This document shows, piece by piece, positions 36,117-50,400 of a DNA stretch of 64,000 nt. The translations under genes and the position numbers were made by a program. The DNA is from Tetrahymena elliotti 4EA (Eukaryota > Ciliophora > Oligohymenophorea > Hymenostomatida > Tetrahymenidae). The stretch is from contig JH720389.1 of NCBI GenBank assembly GCA_000231825.2, forward strand, positions 57,538-121,537. The letters run 5' to 3'. The notes under the pieces are model-generated. The model saw only the letters and a program-made list of their open reading frames with translations. It was not told the DNA's origin and did no database searches. Every line of letters starts with the position of its first letter. Position 1 is the stretch's first letter.

Positions 36117-39100
36117 TCAGATTATTGGAATTTTGCAAAATTACTTCATTACTTTTTTTTCCATACTTTCTATTATTTCCAAAGGAACCCTTTATCTACA
36201 TAAAATAAAATTTTCGATATCACCCTGGGATAAATAAACAATCATTTTTAGAGAATTTTTCAAAAATTATTATGTTAAGTATTATTTTGGTATATGTTAA
36301 ATTATTTTCTAAAGAGCTTTTTTCAAAATTAAAAGAATTTTGAATGGGTGGGGAGGACCCATCTTAAACTAACTAATGACTTTTTTGAGCAACTCCTTGT
36401 TGACAGTTTTTTTATTTCCATTTTCTGAATCACTTTATTCATTTACAGTTTTAGATTAAGGTGAGTTTGAATGAGAATGATGATCATTCTTACTTTAAAA
36501 TTACTCCTCTTCAGACCTCTTAAGATCTTATTCTATTTTATTACATTATTATGGGTAAAACTTTTACAAGAATTAGTTTTAAGCAAGGCTTTTAAATTCT
36601 TACTCTAAATCTCTAAATGAGTTGTTTAAAATAAAATCTTTTGAAAAGTTTTTCCATAACTTAGTCTTACCAATATAAAACACTTCTAAATAGTCATTTA
36701 TTTGAATTTCATTGTCTAGAGAAAGATTACTGTTTAACTCATAAATTTTTTTTATAACAGAATCTTATCTTTTATGGGGGTTTGGATTGAAATTAGTTTG
36801 GGTATTACTATCTTAATTCTTTTCATCTCTAAAGTATTAAAATGGATGGTGATTATGGTGATGACTATGATGATGGTGAGGTGGAAGTGGGAAAAAATGT
36901 TCATTATTTAATCTTTTAAAAGCATCTTTATCTACTATTAGTTAATTAATAACATAAGATGCTTTCTCAAAGTTATTTTCTTGAGATAAAAATTATCCTA
37001 TTTTACTATTTAATTAGCCTTAATTAACTGCTTCTTATAAATTATTTTTGATTATTTTCAAAAGTTCGGACTGGTCAGTAATTTTTTATTATTAAAAATA
37101 CTCCCTGATTTACTATATGAAGTGAACAGGATGTGGTAAAGGTTGAGGAGGTGGATAATTCTAATCTTAATTTTTATAAGGAAAAAGCACATTTTAAATT
37201 GGAGACTAATTATTTGAAGATTATTAATAATTTATTGTTTGCTGGCTACCATTAAAATTTTATTCACTTTTAAATTCATCTTAAATTTGATCATTTTAAA
37301 ATTTATGATTTTAATTTTAAAAAAACGAATTTTGTTAATTTGAATCATTATTCATTTAGCTTGTTTGATTATTTGCTTAATCATTAAAGTGGTTTTATTG
37401 AGAGCTAAAATTGAATAGATTACTAAAATGTTTATTGCTTGCATCTTAATTAGAATTAATAGTAGAAGATGAATTATGACTTTAACTATTAGGTTAATTA
37501 TTTTACTATTAAGAATATTCCTAAATAAATTTAAAAGGTTCTTCTGAATGAGATTTGGATTGTAATGATAGATTTGAGCTTTCTTTGCTTGAGCTGCTTG
37601 GATTAGATGTACTTCTTGCTTTTTGTGCTTATTTTCTTCTCTCTTTTTCTTCTTTCTTTTTCCTCTCTTTTTCTTCATAATTTACATAATCTGGGATTTT
37701 CATTAAGTGCTTTAGATATTATTTTTTCTTAATTCTAGGTTATTATTTTATTTCTTCTATAAATGAATTGAATTCTTAGTTAGACATGTATTTTCCATCT
37801 TCTAGGATTGATCTTATTTTTTCATACTCTCTTATTATATCTTCTTTGAAGGTAGAATTTATATGAGGGAAGGGAAATAATCCATCCTCTTCTTCATCGT
37901 TACCAATATATTGAAGCAACTGTTCATAAAAATCTTTGATTTTGTTCTCTTTTTAGGAATGTTCACCATTACTTGAACCAGAAGAATGTTCTCTATGAGT
38001 ACTTAAATGGTAGCTACTATAACTATGTTCATGTTACGGTGAATGTGAAAAGTTATTTCTGCTCGATTTCTAAAATGATTAAGATTTACAAAAAGAGTAT
38101 GACTCCTCTTCATCATGCATTTTCTCTTAGAAATAATTATCTCTCTATTTTTAATGCTGCTCAGAATCTTAATGAATGAAACTCATTTTTTCATTCACAT
38201 CATTTACCATGTGTTCTTTAAACTATTCAAAGTTGTTAGAAACACCTTATTCTACTTGAAAACTCTAATTTTCTTCTTAAAAAGATTTAAACAAAGATTT
38301 ATCATAAAACAAAGATTATGAATTTTCATCTTCAAAAATATTGCTGCCTCCTCCCACTGATCTCTTCAGAGAATTTTAGTATTCATTGTATTAATTAAAT
38401 ATACTGGTGACAACTCCTTATGAGATAAAATCCAATTATTGACTTGAACTCATAGATTTAAGAAAAGGTATACCATGAGATTAACTAGTTATAGAATAAT
38501 TATCATCCTAAAGGCTAGAACTCCCAAAATTAAATTTTTCTTTGAGGATATTAATATATCCATTTTATGATTATCCATTAAATTAATCAAAATCTCTTTC
38601 TTCATCTATTTGATCTTTGCTACTTTCATTAAAAATTTATTAGCTCTACCCTAAAGGAGAACTTTTTTCATCTAAATTAGAAATTTAAGATTAATTAAAT
38701 GACTCTGATTGCATTTAACTATTTTATAAGTTAGGAATACCCTCTTTCATTATATTGTTTTGGTTGGGATCTTATTATGATTGAAGGATTGTAGGATTTT
38801 AAGTAATTTTCTATAGATTTTACTGAAAATTTATTTTACTTTATTGCTTTTTAGTAAGTACTTAAGTAATATTTTAAAATAATTCTATTTGCTTATGTGG
38901 TGGAAACTTGAATCTTTAAGGATGAAGATTGATATTTTTAATAAATTTCTAATATTACTAGAATGTAGGTAGTGGATTTGGTAAATAGTTATTAATTTCA
39001 TTTTCAATAGTTTCACTTTATTGAGTTTACAGAAATTACTCTACTACATCTTACTTCTTAATTGCTTCCTTAACTAGATTACGCAATATATTCTTAAATT

Positions 39101-40130
39101 GATGAGAGTGGTGATGCTATATATCAGGATGAATACTTTTAATTACTTCTTGTGGTCTAAGACTCATATAGGGATTTTCTTCCATTTTAGTTTGACAATA
39201 TATTATACTAGCATGATTTACTTAATCGATTAAATTATAAAAAACTTTATTTTCTTGTACAGATTTTATGAATTCATCATCACTAACATCAAGGTTTTTT
39301 ACAAGTCCTTTAGAAAACCCTTTTTTTACGGTTATTAACCCATCAAATTATTTACTAATAATGTTGTAAATAAAAATTTCGTTTTCTCCATCTAGCGAAT
39401 CAAGAATATCCTCTGCATGCTTTAAAGATTGCTTAATTCTCTCCTCTATATCAACTTAAATATTTTATTACTGCAAATATTTTTTGTAATAATCATTCCT
39501 AGCTATAATATAACGAACTTAATTTTAATACTCCTAGAGATTTTATGCAAACGAAAAGGATATATTGTTATTCATAGAGCGTAAAGCTTCAATTATGTAT
39601 TAAAAATCTGTTAATCCTAAGTATTAGTTATTGAGATCAAATTCAATCCTATCTTTATATCTTATATTCCTCACAATCGACCTAAATTTATCAAATATGC
39701 TTCCATTTGATTCAAGTTTCCTTATTTTTAATTTATTTATAAAATAATCTAAATCTAATGGTATTTCTCCAAATAACAAGAATTTATGAGAAGGTAGTAG
39801 CTCCTTGACAACAGGAACAGTTTATCTTAACTATTTCATAAAAAAAAGCTTTAACTCATCTGGAATTTGTATTGCTCCAAGCTATCTTAGAAAATCGGTT
39901 GTGTTTTAAATATTAGATGAGTTCTTTTTTGCTAAAACCATCATATTTTAGTTTTTTGACTATGGATGCTTCTTGTTATTACGATTTCCTCCATTTAGCT
40001 AAACTCCGTTTGAACCTTATTTTTCTTTTTTTATTCTTTTTTTCTTTTCATCAGGCTTAATGTCGTTTTCAGTATCCTATGCTAACTCTTCTTTTATTAA
40101 TTTTGGTTGACTAAAAATCTCTTGATCCAT
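36117..40130 (-). CDS. Large low-complexity protein, likely distant relative of the tandem orphan family
   Basis: One frame of 1338 codons (1337 residues) from ATG 40130 to TGA 36117-36119; the length is a multiple of three and I found no internal TGA. The 3' end from about 36360 is AT-rich and might instead be an intron before the final exon GDIENFILCRQRVPLEII. The N-terminal third has charged and helical segments (PSHKFLLFGEIPLDLDYF; LITVKKGFSKGLVKNLDVSD). The rest is dominated by Gln, Asn, Ser and His, with a Lys/Arg/Glu block (EEKERKKKKERRKQAQKA) and a His-rich run (HHHHSHHHNHH) at about residue 1085. At about residue 1190, QFLQKFYPQQCNKIEQDL matches the FYP block of the tandem paralogues upstream. 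Probably cytosolic or nuclear; function unknown. Confidence 0.75.
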
Positions 40131-41123
40131 TTACTATCTGTGTATTAAATATAATAAAATTGATCAAAATTTATTTATTCCTAATTTTGGTGTCTATAGC
40201 TTCGATACCACTTATTATTTTGTTAAATAGAATTTATTATTAAAATTCCTTCTTCAATAGATTTCAAAACTTTTAAGACAATTTTTTTACTAGAGATTTT
40301 TAATTTAATTTGATTGTTTCATTGAAAAAAACCATGAAATTTCAATTACTTTATTTCCATGTAGTGAAATCAAACCAAGTGAATTAATTTTGATACATTC
40401 TAATAAACTTTTTGAATTTTAATTTAGTATTCTGTCTATAACAAACAATAATTTAAAGATAGAATTATTAGATTCCTTGATAATAAAAAATGTTATCAAG
40501 TATTACTTTGCAAGTTATTAAAAAACAAATTAAATAAATGTGTTTATTCTTTCTATTATTAAAATTATTATTGCAGAAGTTCTATTCATAAACATAATTT
40601 CAATTATTTGACCTTAGTATTTTTACAAAAGTATTTTTCATAGTATTTTTTAATTTGAAATACCTTACACACAATTTGGCTAAATTCAGGTGAAAACAAT
40701 TTGAATAAACTTTAAAGTAAAACCTGATGATTAAAATTAAATCCCATTTTTTGAATATTATTTTCAAATTCAAGAAAATTCTAATTTTAAGAATATTATG
40801 TTCCATGAAAATTTAAAATTTATTTTATTTGAAACTTTTTAATTATATTTAAATTTTTTAATTCTACTATAAATGAATGAATTGATAAATTTAAATCATA
40901 TTTAAACAATTCTTGATTTATTTTTTAATTCTTAATGTTTTCTTGATAAAAAAATAAAGAACATTTTTTTAATTGTAACAAAAAATAAAAAAAATATTTA
41001 CTTTTTTTTTAACTTTTCCAGAAAATTTTATTCTGATACTTTTTGAAATAAAGATAAGATATTATTTATTTATGAGTTATTGAGTTTTCAAATTAAATAA
41101 ATCAATTAGTAATACATTTAAAA
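40131..41123. other. Divergent intergenic region
   Basis: About 990 AT-rich bases between divergent genes. No coding-like frame or RNA gene recognised. Confidence 0.45.
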
Positions 41124-41678
41124 ATGAGTTAGGAAGGCAAAACTTAAGAAGAAAATAAAAATAAAAGCGCATTTTTGGCATTTATAGGTATAAGTTAGAG
41201 CACTTTTATAAACTAATAATATAATAGAGCATTGTGGAAATGTTTAAACTACTATCACTCAGAATTTGCTAATTAGTATAAAGCCAATCCAAATAATATT
41301 TAGATCAAAGACTTTTTTGAATCAGGTTAAACTCATAAATATTAAAGTATGCAAGAAGTTGAAAATTATTGTGTAATTAAAATGAAGGAATTTACTGATA
41401 GTAACTTTTCTGAGGAGTCAAAAGAGTTCACTGATTGTAGAAAAGAATGTTAAAAGAACAGTTCATCTTAAGGAAAGGTTATGGCATTTATTTCAAATGA
41501 AAAATGCTTTAAAAGATGTAGATTAAATTTTGATAAATTAACCAAGGAAAAAGTAGCTGTAGTCTTTTCTAAGTACATTCCTGAGTTATCCGAATTGGTT
41601 TAAATCAACAGAAAGATAAGTAAAAAGGAGGAGGAAGACTAAAAAATTAAAGAAATATAGTAAGAGTATGGAAAATGA
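41124..41678 (+). CDS. 184-residue protein with twin CX3C motifs
   Basis: A single exon of 185 codons from ATG 41124 to TGA 41676-41678. Begins MSQEGKTQEENKNKSAFLAF; no signal peptide or membrane span. It contains DCRKEC (CX3C), 18 residues, then KCFKRC (CX3C), followed by RLNFDKL. Twin CX3C motifs 11-18 residues apart define small Tim chaperones and related Mia40 substrates of the mitochondrial intermembrane space, and the EKCFKRC-RLNF ending resembles their second motif. The protein is about twice the usual small Tim length, with an N-terminal extension of about 100 residues and a Lys/Glu-rich C-terminus, so membership is a hypothesis. An N-terminal segment YHSEFANQYKANP is unassigned. It stands alone, with long noncoding flanks. 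Confidence 0.75.
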
Positions 41679-44498
41679 TAAATAATAAATATTACTAGTA
41701 AATAATAATTAAACAAATATTTCTTGTTAGAATCAATATGTTAATTTTAACAATATTTAAGGTTGACTTTTAAATTATTTGTTTATTTATAAAAAATACA
41801 AAATGATATTTGATCACTTTGAAATATTTTAATTTTTATAAAAATAAATTTACTTGATTCATAATTCTACTAACTCTTTAAGTAATTTCAAAGATTAAAG
41901 AGCGTTTATAATATTTTTAACTACTTATAATTTTCTTTTGAAATATTTTCAATCTTTTTATAAAGTTCTGAGTGTAATTAATATTCAAGTTTTTTATTTT
42001 TAAAGGGAACTATTTTATGAAATTAAGCTGAATGCTTTTAGATTAAATTATTTAGGATTTTGTTTATTATTTTAGTTTATCCACTTTACTTTCTTTACAG
42101 CTAAAATAAATTATCTTAATTTAAAAGATGAATTTATTAAAAATATTATTTTAGATTTCAAAGTAATAAAATTTACTATAATTTAAGCCTATTTGTTATT
42201 GACTAAATAACTTTATTATTTTTCAATTAATAAAAGAGTAAATTGAAGCTTGATGATTAAGTTAGTTTTTTAGTGAAATAAAAGTAATAATTCCAAATAT
42301 TTTTTTCAAAAATGTTCTCTTTTTCACAATCTAAAAACTTAAATTTTTTTTTTTAGAAATTTAAAGCTAATTAGATATTAAGAATGTATAATATATTTTT
42401 CTATTCATTTTAGTTTTCATACTATTATTTGGAATAAATAATACCATTTTAATTTTCATACTATTCTTCGGAATAATAATACTACTCATTTTATTTATAA
42501 AAACTATCAAAGATCATACATTCTTATAAAAAAACCTTCTCTATAGTTATAAGATAACAATAATTAAGCTAGTTTTTATATTTTTGATAATATTAAAATT
42601 TTTAGAATATCAGATCCTCATTTGATTAAAAAGATAAATAGAATCGTCTTTTTAAAATAATTGATAAGATAACATTGATTATTTGTTTATATGTTGTTTA
42701 TAATAAAATTTTGCTAATTTTTTTGTATAAATAACCACAATTATAAATCATACTAATTATTGCAATAATGTAAAGTAGAAATTAATTAAAATTATTCAAA
42801 TAAACTTTTTTAAAAATATTTAAAATTTTACCATTTAATAAGAGTGCTAGTTATTATTAAAGAATAGCTTAGAAAACTTAATATTTTATGAATCTTAAAG
42901 AAAAGCTAATTAATGATTGAAATTATATTTGAGCTATTATTTATGAGAAGCTTAATTATAAAAAGTAAGTTAAAACAAATACGTATATTATTAACTATTT
43001 ATTTCTTTTAATTAAAAAATAATTCAAGTGATAATACAAAGAAAAATATTATTTTTAAAAGTTTGTAAATAAGAAATATAATTAGCTTAGTTCTAATTAA
43101 CAATTATTAGTGTATGAAAATTTAAAAGAAGGCTATTTGGAGAGATGAGATTTAGATTAATTATTAGCTATCAAATATATATTTTCTTATAACTAACACT
43201 GAAAGGTGTGTAAATATCTCAAAAAAAGGACAGTAATACACAATTTAGTTTTATTTGTAAGATATTTGTTATTTTTTTGTTTATTAAATTATTTTAAAAT
43301 TAATTCTTCAACAAAAATTATAAAAAAAACTATTAAAAATTCATTTTTATACAAAAATATTTTATTCAATTGTTTTTATATGTTCTCTTAATGATGTAAG
43401 GTTGAAAAATAAATTGCTATTAAAATTTTATTTATCTTACATTCTTCAAAAAATTCTTCCTTGCTTTAAATTTATTCTTTTAAAATTAATTACTCCAAAT
43501 AGAAATTTTTGTTACAACAAGGAAAAAGTAAAATCTAAAAATTAATTTTCAAGTATTAGGAAAAGAAAAAATTGAAATTCAAATAGACTGAGAGCTAAAC
43601 AAAAATTTTTAAAGTAAAGCACTTTCATTTTTAGAATAAGTAACTCATAAAGCACTGAATCTGAATGTTAAATTAATCATAAACATTTTTAATTTTTCAA
43701 ATTAAAAAATAATATTTAAGATAAAAAATTTACATTTTCTTTTTTTTATTAAAACAATTTTGATAGTAAAATATATTTTTCAAGATGTTAAATTTTGCGC
43801 AATACAAATTTTATATAAAAAACAGATAATTGAATTAAAAATTAAAATGTTTTATCATATTTTATTTCAAAATAAACATTAATTTTTTTTATTGTTAGCA
43901 ATTAAAATGGTAATTGTTATAATATTATCTAAGGATAAAAGTATAATACTCTCATTATTCATACAATTTTACTGTTTGTTAATCGAGCATAAAATTTATG
44001 GAAAAATCAATCTAAAATTGTGTAAGCAAACTCTCAAATTCAATTTTACTTAAAAAAAAAAGATAAATAAATAAATATTAAAGAAAGTTTTTTTGGTATC
44101 AATAAAAGCGAATTCTGGCGAATATTTGTTTTCCAACATTAAATGTAAATTATTTGTGGAGTTAATTGAATTTTTATTCATTCTTACTGATTTTTTTAGA
44201 TTAAAATAATTCTACTTTAGATTTTTAGATTTGAAGTGATTTTAGTAAGAAAATTGAATTTAAATAGTGAGTTAACTTTTCCTCTAAAAATGATTTTGGT
44301 TGTTAATTATCTTTTAAAATGATGATATAAAAATTTAAGTTCATTTTTTTCAGAAAATGCGAGGTTTTGCTGTTATTGTGAATTTTTAATTTACTTAAAT
44401 AACTAACTTAATAACTCATTAGTTAGTCAGTACATTTAAAATTTAGAAAAATAAAAAGCAAAAACAAACAAAATTTAATTAACCAAAAAAAATTGATA
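41679..44498. other. Long intergenic region
   Basis: About 2.8 kb of AT-rich DNA with no convincing coding frame on either strand. A standard-code ORF near 43206-43391 consists of AT-biased codons (Lys, Asn, Ile, Phe, Tyr) and looks like chance. An imperfect tandem repeat lies at 42406-42482. Confidence 0.45.
42406..42482. repeat. Imperfect tandem repeat, 2 copies of about 39 bases
   Basis: Copy 1 (42406-42444) and copy 2 (42445-42482) share CATTTTA.TTTTCATACTATT and then GGAATAA; a degenerate third start (ACTCATTTTATTTAT) follows. Lies in noncoding DNA. Confidence 0.7.
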
Positions 44499-47400
44499 AT
44501 GCTAAAGTTATTTATTTTATTCTTTATTATTTATAAATCCCTTTCATAGATAGGTTGCCCTTCAAACTGTGCTAAATGCGACTAAACAAATAATTGTATT
44601 CAATGTAATGAAGGCTTTGAGCATCAAGTTAACTCAAACACTTGTACCTCAATTTGCTAATATGGTAAATATTACAATCCTTTATCACAAAAATGTGTTT
44701 CTATTTGTCCATGGTAATATTATAACTCTGATTCTGCATAATCATGCATAAAGTTTACTCACTGCCCTTAGCTTAATACTCTTGGGTAAGTATATTTCGA
44801 TGAATTTGATTAGGCTATATAATTAGACAATTTTCTTTTTGCGATAGGTAATAACTTTGCCTAGAATGATAATTCCATAAAAATTTTTGATACAAGCAAT
44901 AATTATTAGCTTTAAGGTACACTGGATGGTCATTCATCCTCTATTTTATAGTTAGTAAAATTTGATGATAGTAGTAGCTAACTGAATTAGAATAATATAA
45001 ACAAATAACTGTTTTCTTTTACTGAAAATGAACTTTTCTAATGGGATTTAAACAAAGGTTTATTACTAAATTAAGTTAAATTTGGTACAAATTGTTATGC
45101 TTCCTCTAAAACATTTATGGATAACTAAAGCATATTATTATAGTATAATACTACTTACTTTGGTTAATTTAAATATCAATAGTATTTTAGCAACCCAACA
45201 AGTTTTAGTGCATACCTTAAAATGTATTAACTTATTCATTAGCTAAGTATAGTAGGATATGTTTAAGATAGTAGTGGTAATTTATTTAGTTATTCTTATG
45301 GAGAGCTGGTCAAATATAATAGTACTTATTAAGGTTAGCAAATATGTTCTTTTTAAACAAACGTTGAGCAGGTTTATTCAGTAGGTTCAAGTTTTTTGAT
45401 TATTTAATTTTAGTCTTCTTTTAATTTATAAACGTTTTATAGTGGAGAGTGTGTAGATTTAACTGTGTAATAAAATGAAGAAATTTCAAGTGTTTACGTC
45501 TTAGACTAGTAAAACTACATTATATTAGTAAAATTTTAAACTTAAGCTATTCTTTATTAAGTCAATGAATTTGACAGTTTATCAACCAGCATGTATATTT
45601 AGTAGCTTTAAGTAATAGGAGTTTCTTCTCAAGTTATTTAAATAAATATTTATAATTATGATGAAAAATAAATAATAAATAACTAAAACTCTAGCTAATA
45701 CCTTGTTATTCTTTACAGAAGCGGAATTATTCAGCTATATTCAGTAATTGATTTTGATTAGAATAATATTAATTAAATGTTAATTATGCTTAACTAAATA
45801 AATATATCAAGTTCGTCTAAAATTAATTAAATTATTGTCAATCAAAAGCTGGGGAACATAATTTTACTTGGACAAGAACTCACTTTTTTGGATGTTGATT
45901 TTTCTTTAAATCTTGTTAAAAAAAATACTGTCAAAAAAAATATTTCACAAACAAAAACAAAGCATACAAACAGCATCGTTGGTTTTGTCAGCGAATCAAA
46001 TAATAATAGATTCATTTCATATAGCTTAGATGGATCTTTTATTATTTGGTAGGAAATTGTAGATAAATAAAGTGGATTAATTAAGGTTAGGTTTGTTCTA
46101 CAGCAATTTCATCCATCTTGTACTTAAGAGGGATTGATGTGCTCTTATCAGATGCAATCTTTAGAATTAGCTTAAAGTAATTTGTTGATTGCATAATATG
46201 TTAATGATAATCGAGTTTATCTTTATAATTATCAATATGATGCTGTTTGGTTAAATAATACATACAACCTAACAGACCCTACACTGAAATTAAATAACTA
46301 TCACTTTTTAAAGAGAAATTCAACTCTTACTCTATGTAATCCTAAAGAAATAGCTGTTTTTAACATATCTACTACTAAAATTATATAAAATAAATTATCA
46401 ACAACAAACCCATTTCTTTTTGGAGCAATAGATTTCTAAGCTACTATAAATAGTGCCAAAGTAGGAAATTATTATATTTATATTTAATAACTAAGTAGCT
46501 CTAGCTTCTAGCTGAGAGTAGATTTATTTCCTGCTGGAACAAATAAAGTTAATCTGAGTATAACTAAACCAATAAATAGTACTAATTATATATAAGAAAA
46601 TTATGAAATGGTTGTTTATACATCAAATTTTTTGTATATTATGAATTAAACATTATATGTTTATAGCATTGCAGTTTAGACACCTTCTGCTATTTCTTAT
46701 GAACCTACAAGCAAAAATCTAATTGTGTTTTAAGCAAATTAAAGAGCAATATACATGTAGAGAAGTTTAACTACTTACACGGCTTTGAGATCTTTTACTT
46801 TTTCAAGTGTTATAACAAGATAAGCAGTTAGTACAAATTCTCCAGAAATGTATTTTTTCTTTTAAAATACTCCTATAAATTAGCTTTAAAATTAAGTAAA
46901 TTTTTTTAAAAAGTAATTAATTAACTCATTTAATTTTTTTTAAATGAATTTTTTTATTTTAGATTTATGCTCTACGCCCTAATTTAGATATACAAATGGT
47001 TTTATCTTTTGAAAATAAAATATCTAGCCTAATAGCTGATTAACAAACCCAAAAAATGTATGTAGGTTTCGCGAATGGAGATATTTAATCTGGATACTTT
47101 AATACTAATTATTTGTAAAGTTAAGTAACTGTTGTTTCTCCAGAATTCCAATATATCTAATCATTAGATAGAGTATATTACTTTGATAAAGTAAATATTT
47201 TTTTTTAAATTTAAAAGTTAATCATTTGTTTAAGTAAATAGAAAAAATTTAAGCTTCAAAACATTTTTTTTATCAATCCTATCAAAAATTTTATTAACTA
47301 AAAATAGGATGTTAAATTTTTCAATATAACTACTAGTGTTACTGGTACTATAACCACTGGGTAATTATAATTATTAAATGGGATTATTATTGATGAGGTC

Positions 47401-50400
47401 AATTAAAATGTCATAGGCTTCACAAATACTAATAAATTCTACAACCTTTTTATATTTGATTTAAATAAAAATACTTTAAAATTTAATGTTACTGGTGGAA
47501 ACTTGCTAGGTACTACTGAGGCATACTTGGATACAACAAATGGTTATTTAATTAGCTACTATAATGGAACAAATGAATTTTTTGTTTGGAGATACCCAAA
47601 TATTTCTTACTTATACTCATGCAAAGATCATTTAAATATTTATAATGAATTAGTAGCAGAGAGTGATTAACCAAGCTCTGTAGTTTATACTGTAGGTTAT
47701 ATTTTTTTTAGCACTAAATAAAATATGATAATATCTACTAATAACTATGGAGGTATTAACATGTACTTTTATAATACTAATACTTCACTTAGTTATCAGT
47801 TGAATCAGTTCTCAAAGGTTTTTTTTGATAGTTAATAATAAATGCTATATATCAGCTACTCTTCCTAAATATCTTTCTGTAATCTCATTGTTTATGATAC
47901 AAAATAACTTTAGCAATAATATATAAATGGTAACTCTTTCCTCAAAGATATCTAAGGCATTATATTTTAAGGAAATAAAGCATATATTTATGATCAAACT
48001 AGTTTAAATGTCATTGATAGAGTAACTTTTAAGCTTACTTTGACAGTAAAATCAAATAATCCTTCTTTTTAAAGTGTTATTATCTCAGAAAAGCTTAATT
48101 ATTTGTTTGTTTGGAATAACTAACAAGTTAATAAGAACTCAAACATTGCTATATTTAGCTTAATTGATGGAAATTAGGTTTTTACTATTTCAACTTATTA
48201 ACAAATTGATGCTGGCAATATTGATACAGTAATTCTTGATGAAGATTCTTAATAACTATTTATAACGAAAGACTCAAATTTTTTCTTATTTTCATTCGAT
48301 TTGGAAACATTCAAATACTCAGGATATTATTTAATAGGTTATGATACTTCTATCACTTAAATGCACTATATTCCTTCTGCAAATACAATAGTACTATTAG
48401 ATATAAGTAAAATTAGGTAAATTTTTTTATTTTTTCTTTCTTTTAAGCTCTAATGACTTATTTTAACTAAAAAAATAATATTAAAATTAGTTTTATTAGA
48501 TGTGAGACTTCTATAAACACAAAGAACAACTTTAGGTCTATATATTAAACTTAGAATGATGATTACTTTTAAAATTAGGTGACTAATACATCTTACATTT
48601 TAGATAAATAAAATACTGTTTGGCAATATGACTACTAAAATTTTTAATAATCATATTTATTCTAACTTGATTAAATTAGATTAACAACTTAGTGGAATGA
48701 TAAAATTTATGTTATTCTTAACAATACTTTAATTTAATATGACTTAAATATGAACTAGTTAAATAAATACGATGGAAGATTTATGAATATATGGTTTGAT
48801 AAATCATATATTTTTTTAGAATAGGTTACTTAAACTATCATCCTTTTAAACCAGACAAATTTACAAATAAATCCTTATTTTACAACAATACTAAATTAGA
48901 ATATCAAAAGTTTGCTAATAATTGAAAGATACTCAGAGGTAATTATCCTTCTTTAAAATAATTTTATATGGCATCTTAACTATTAAAACGGTTCAGTAAT
49001 TAACAATTACTAATCTGGGGGTATTATCCACTCTTTAAATTTTGATTTTAATAAAATGACTCTCATGTATATTAGACCAACATCAATTTTGTTCTTTACT
49101 AATTTCACAGCAAATAAAGCTAAATTTTATAATATGAACTCTTAATAAGCATTTAACTCTACTGTTTTAAATAACATTACTAATGTTGTATTTGATTAAA
49201 CATTTAATTAAATGATTATCTCTTATAAAAATCTACAATACATATAAGTCTTTTAATATTAATATAATTCAACAACTAATTTGACTTTAAATAATTTTTT
49301 GCTCATCCATAATATTCCTACTCCTTTAAGAACACCTGATCTTTAAATTTAATTAAGTGATGCTAGTATACAAATAACTTCTCCATGGTAAATAGCTTAA
49401 ATACCAAGATAATCTTTGAATCCTATTTAATTGTATAGAGATAATGCATACATAAATAGTATAACAAGTTTCATAGTATCATAAGCTTATCCTTAATATA
49501 GGTTAGTAACATCAGATTAGTTCTTATATTTACTAGCTCTAAATCCTACTACTTAAATAACAAATATATTATATAGTTTTAAAATAACTTACCCAAGAAT
49601 TATTCTTTTCTAAATTGAAGATTAAGAAGAAGTTTTATAATTTAAGATAATAGGTGCAAGTAATAGTATATTTTTTAGCTACACTTTTCTTTTGTCTCCA
49701 GATATATATGAAATATCATCAAATACAATTCTTATATAATCAAAGTGCTATGAGAATTTTGGATAGGTTAAATACAGTTACAGTCTTCAAAACTAAATCA
49801 CAAAACTTTAAAGTTCTCTTAGTTAGTTGGAAATAAAGCTATAAAAATCAATAATATATGTAAAAATTATTTTTAAAAATTTTTAATATTATTTAGTTAA
49901 AATAAAAAATTAGGTAAATCCTTCAGATACTTTTTATGAGAATGATTTTTTTAGTAGTAAGCACAATAAAATAGTTTACGCAAATCCTAATATTGAGGAA
50001 GCAAACACAATCTTAATTAAATCAGATAGTTTTAAAAAAAATTTTTTATACAACTTATAAATAGCAAACATAATACTTGACATATCTGTTGCTAAAAATA
50101 TAAATTTTAATTAAAATACAGGAAGAATAACTTTCATAAATGTAAAATTAATAAATCATGGTGACTAATTTTCTTTTGTTTTCAAAAACTTAGACTATTT
50201 ATTATTAGAAAATTTTGAAATAAAAGATATTTAGCTGCTCAAAAATTCTAATTTATTTTAGGTCACTAATTGCTCTGTGGTTTATATGAATAACATAACT
50301 ATTGATAATGTTGGATTAATGAATAAGTCAACTTTATTTCAATTCATTAATTCAAACAATATATTTATCAATAATCTAACTATTAATAATCTTTTTATAG

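Noticed and set aside
43206..43391. Plus-strand 61-codon open frame
   Set aside because: No coding-like composition and no extension with the ciliate code; likely chance in AT-rich DNA.
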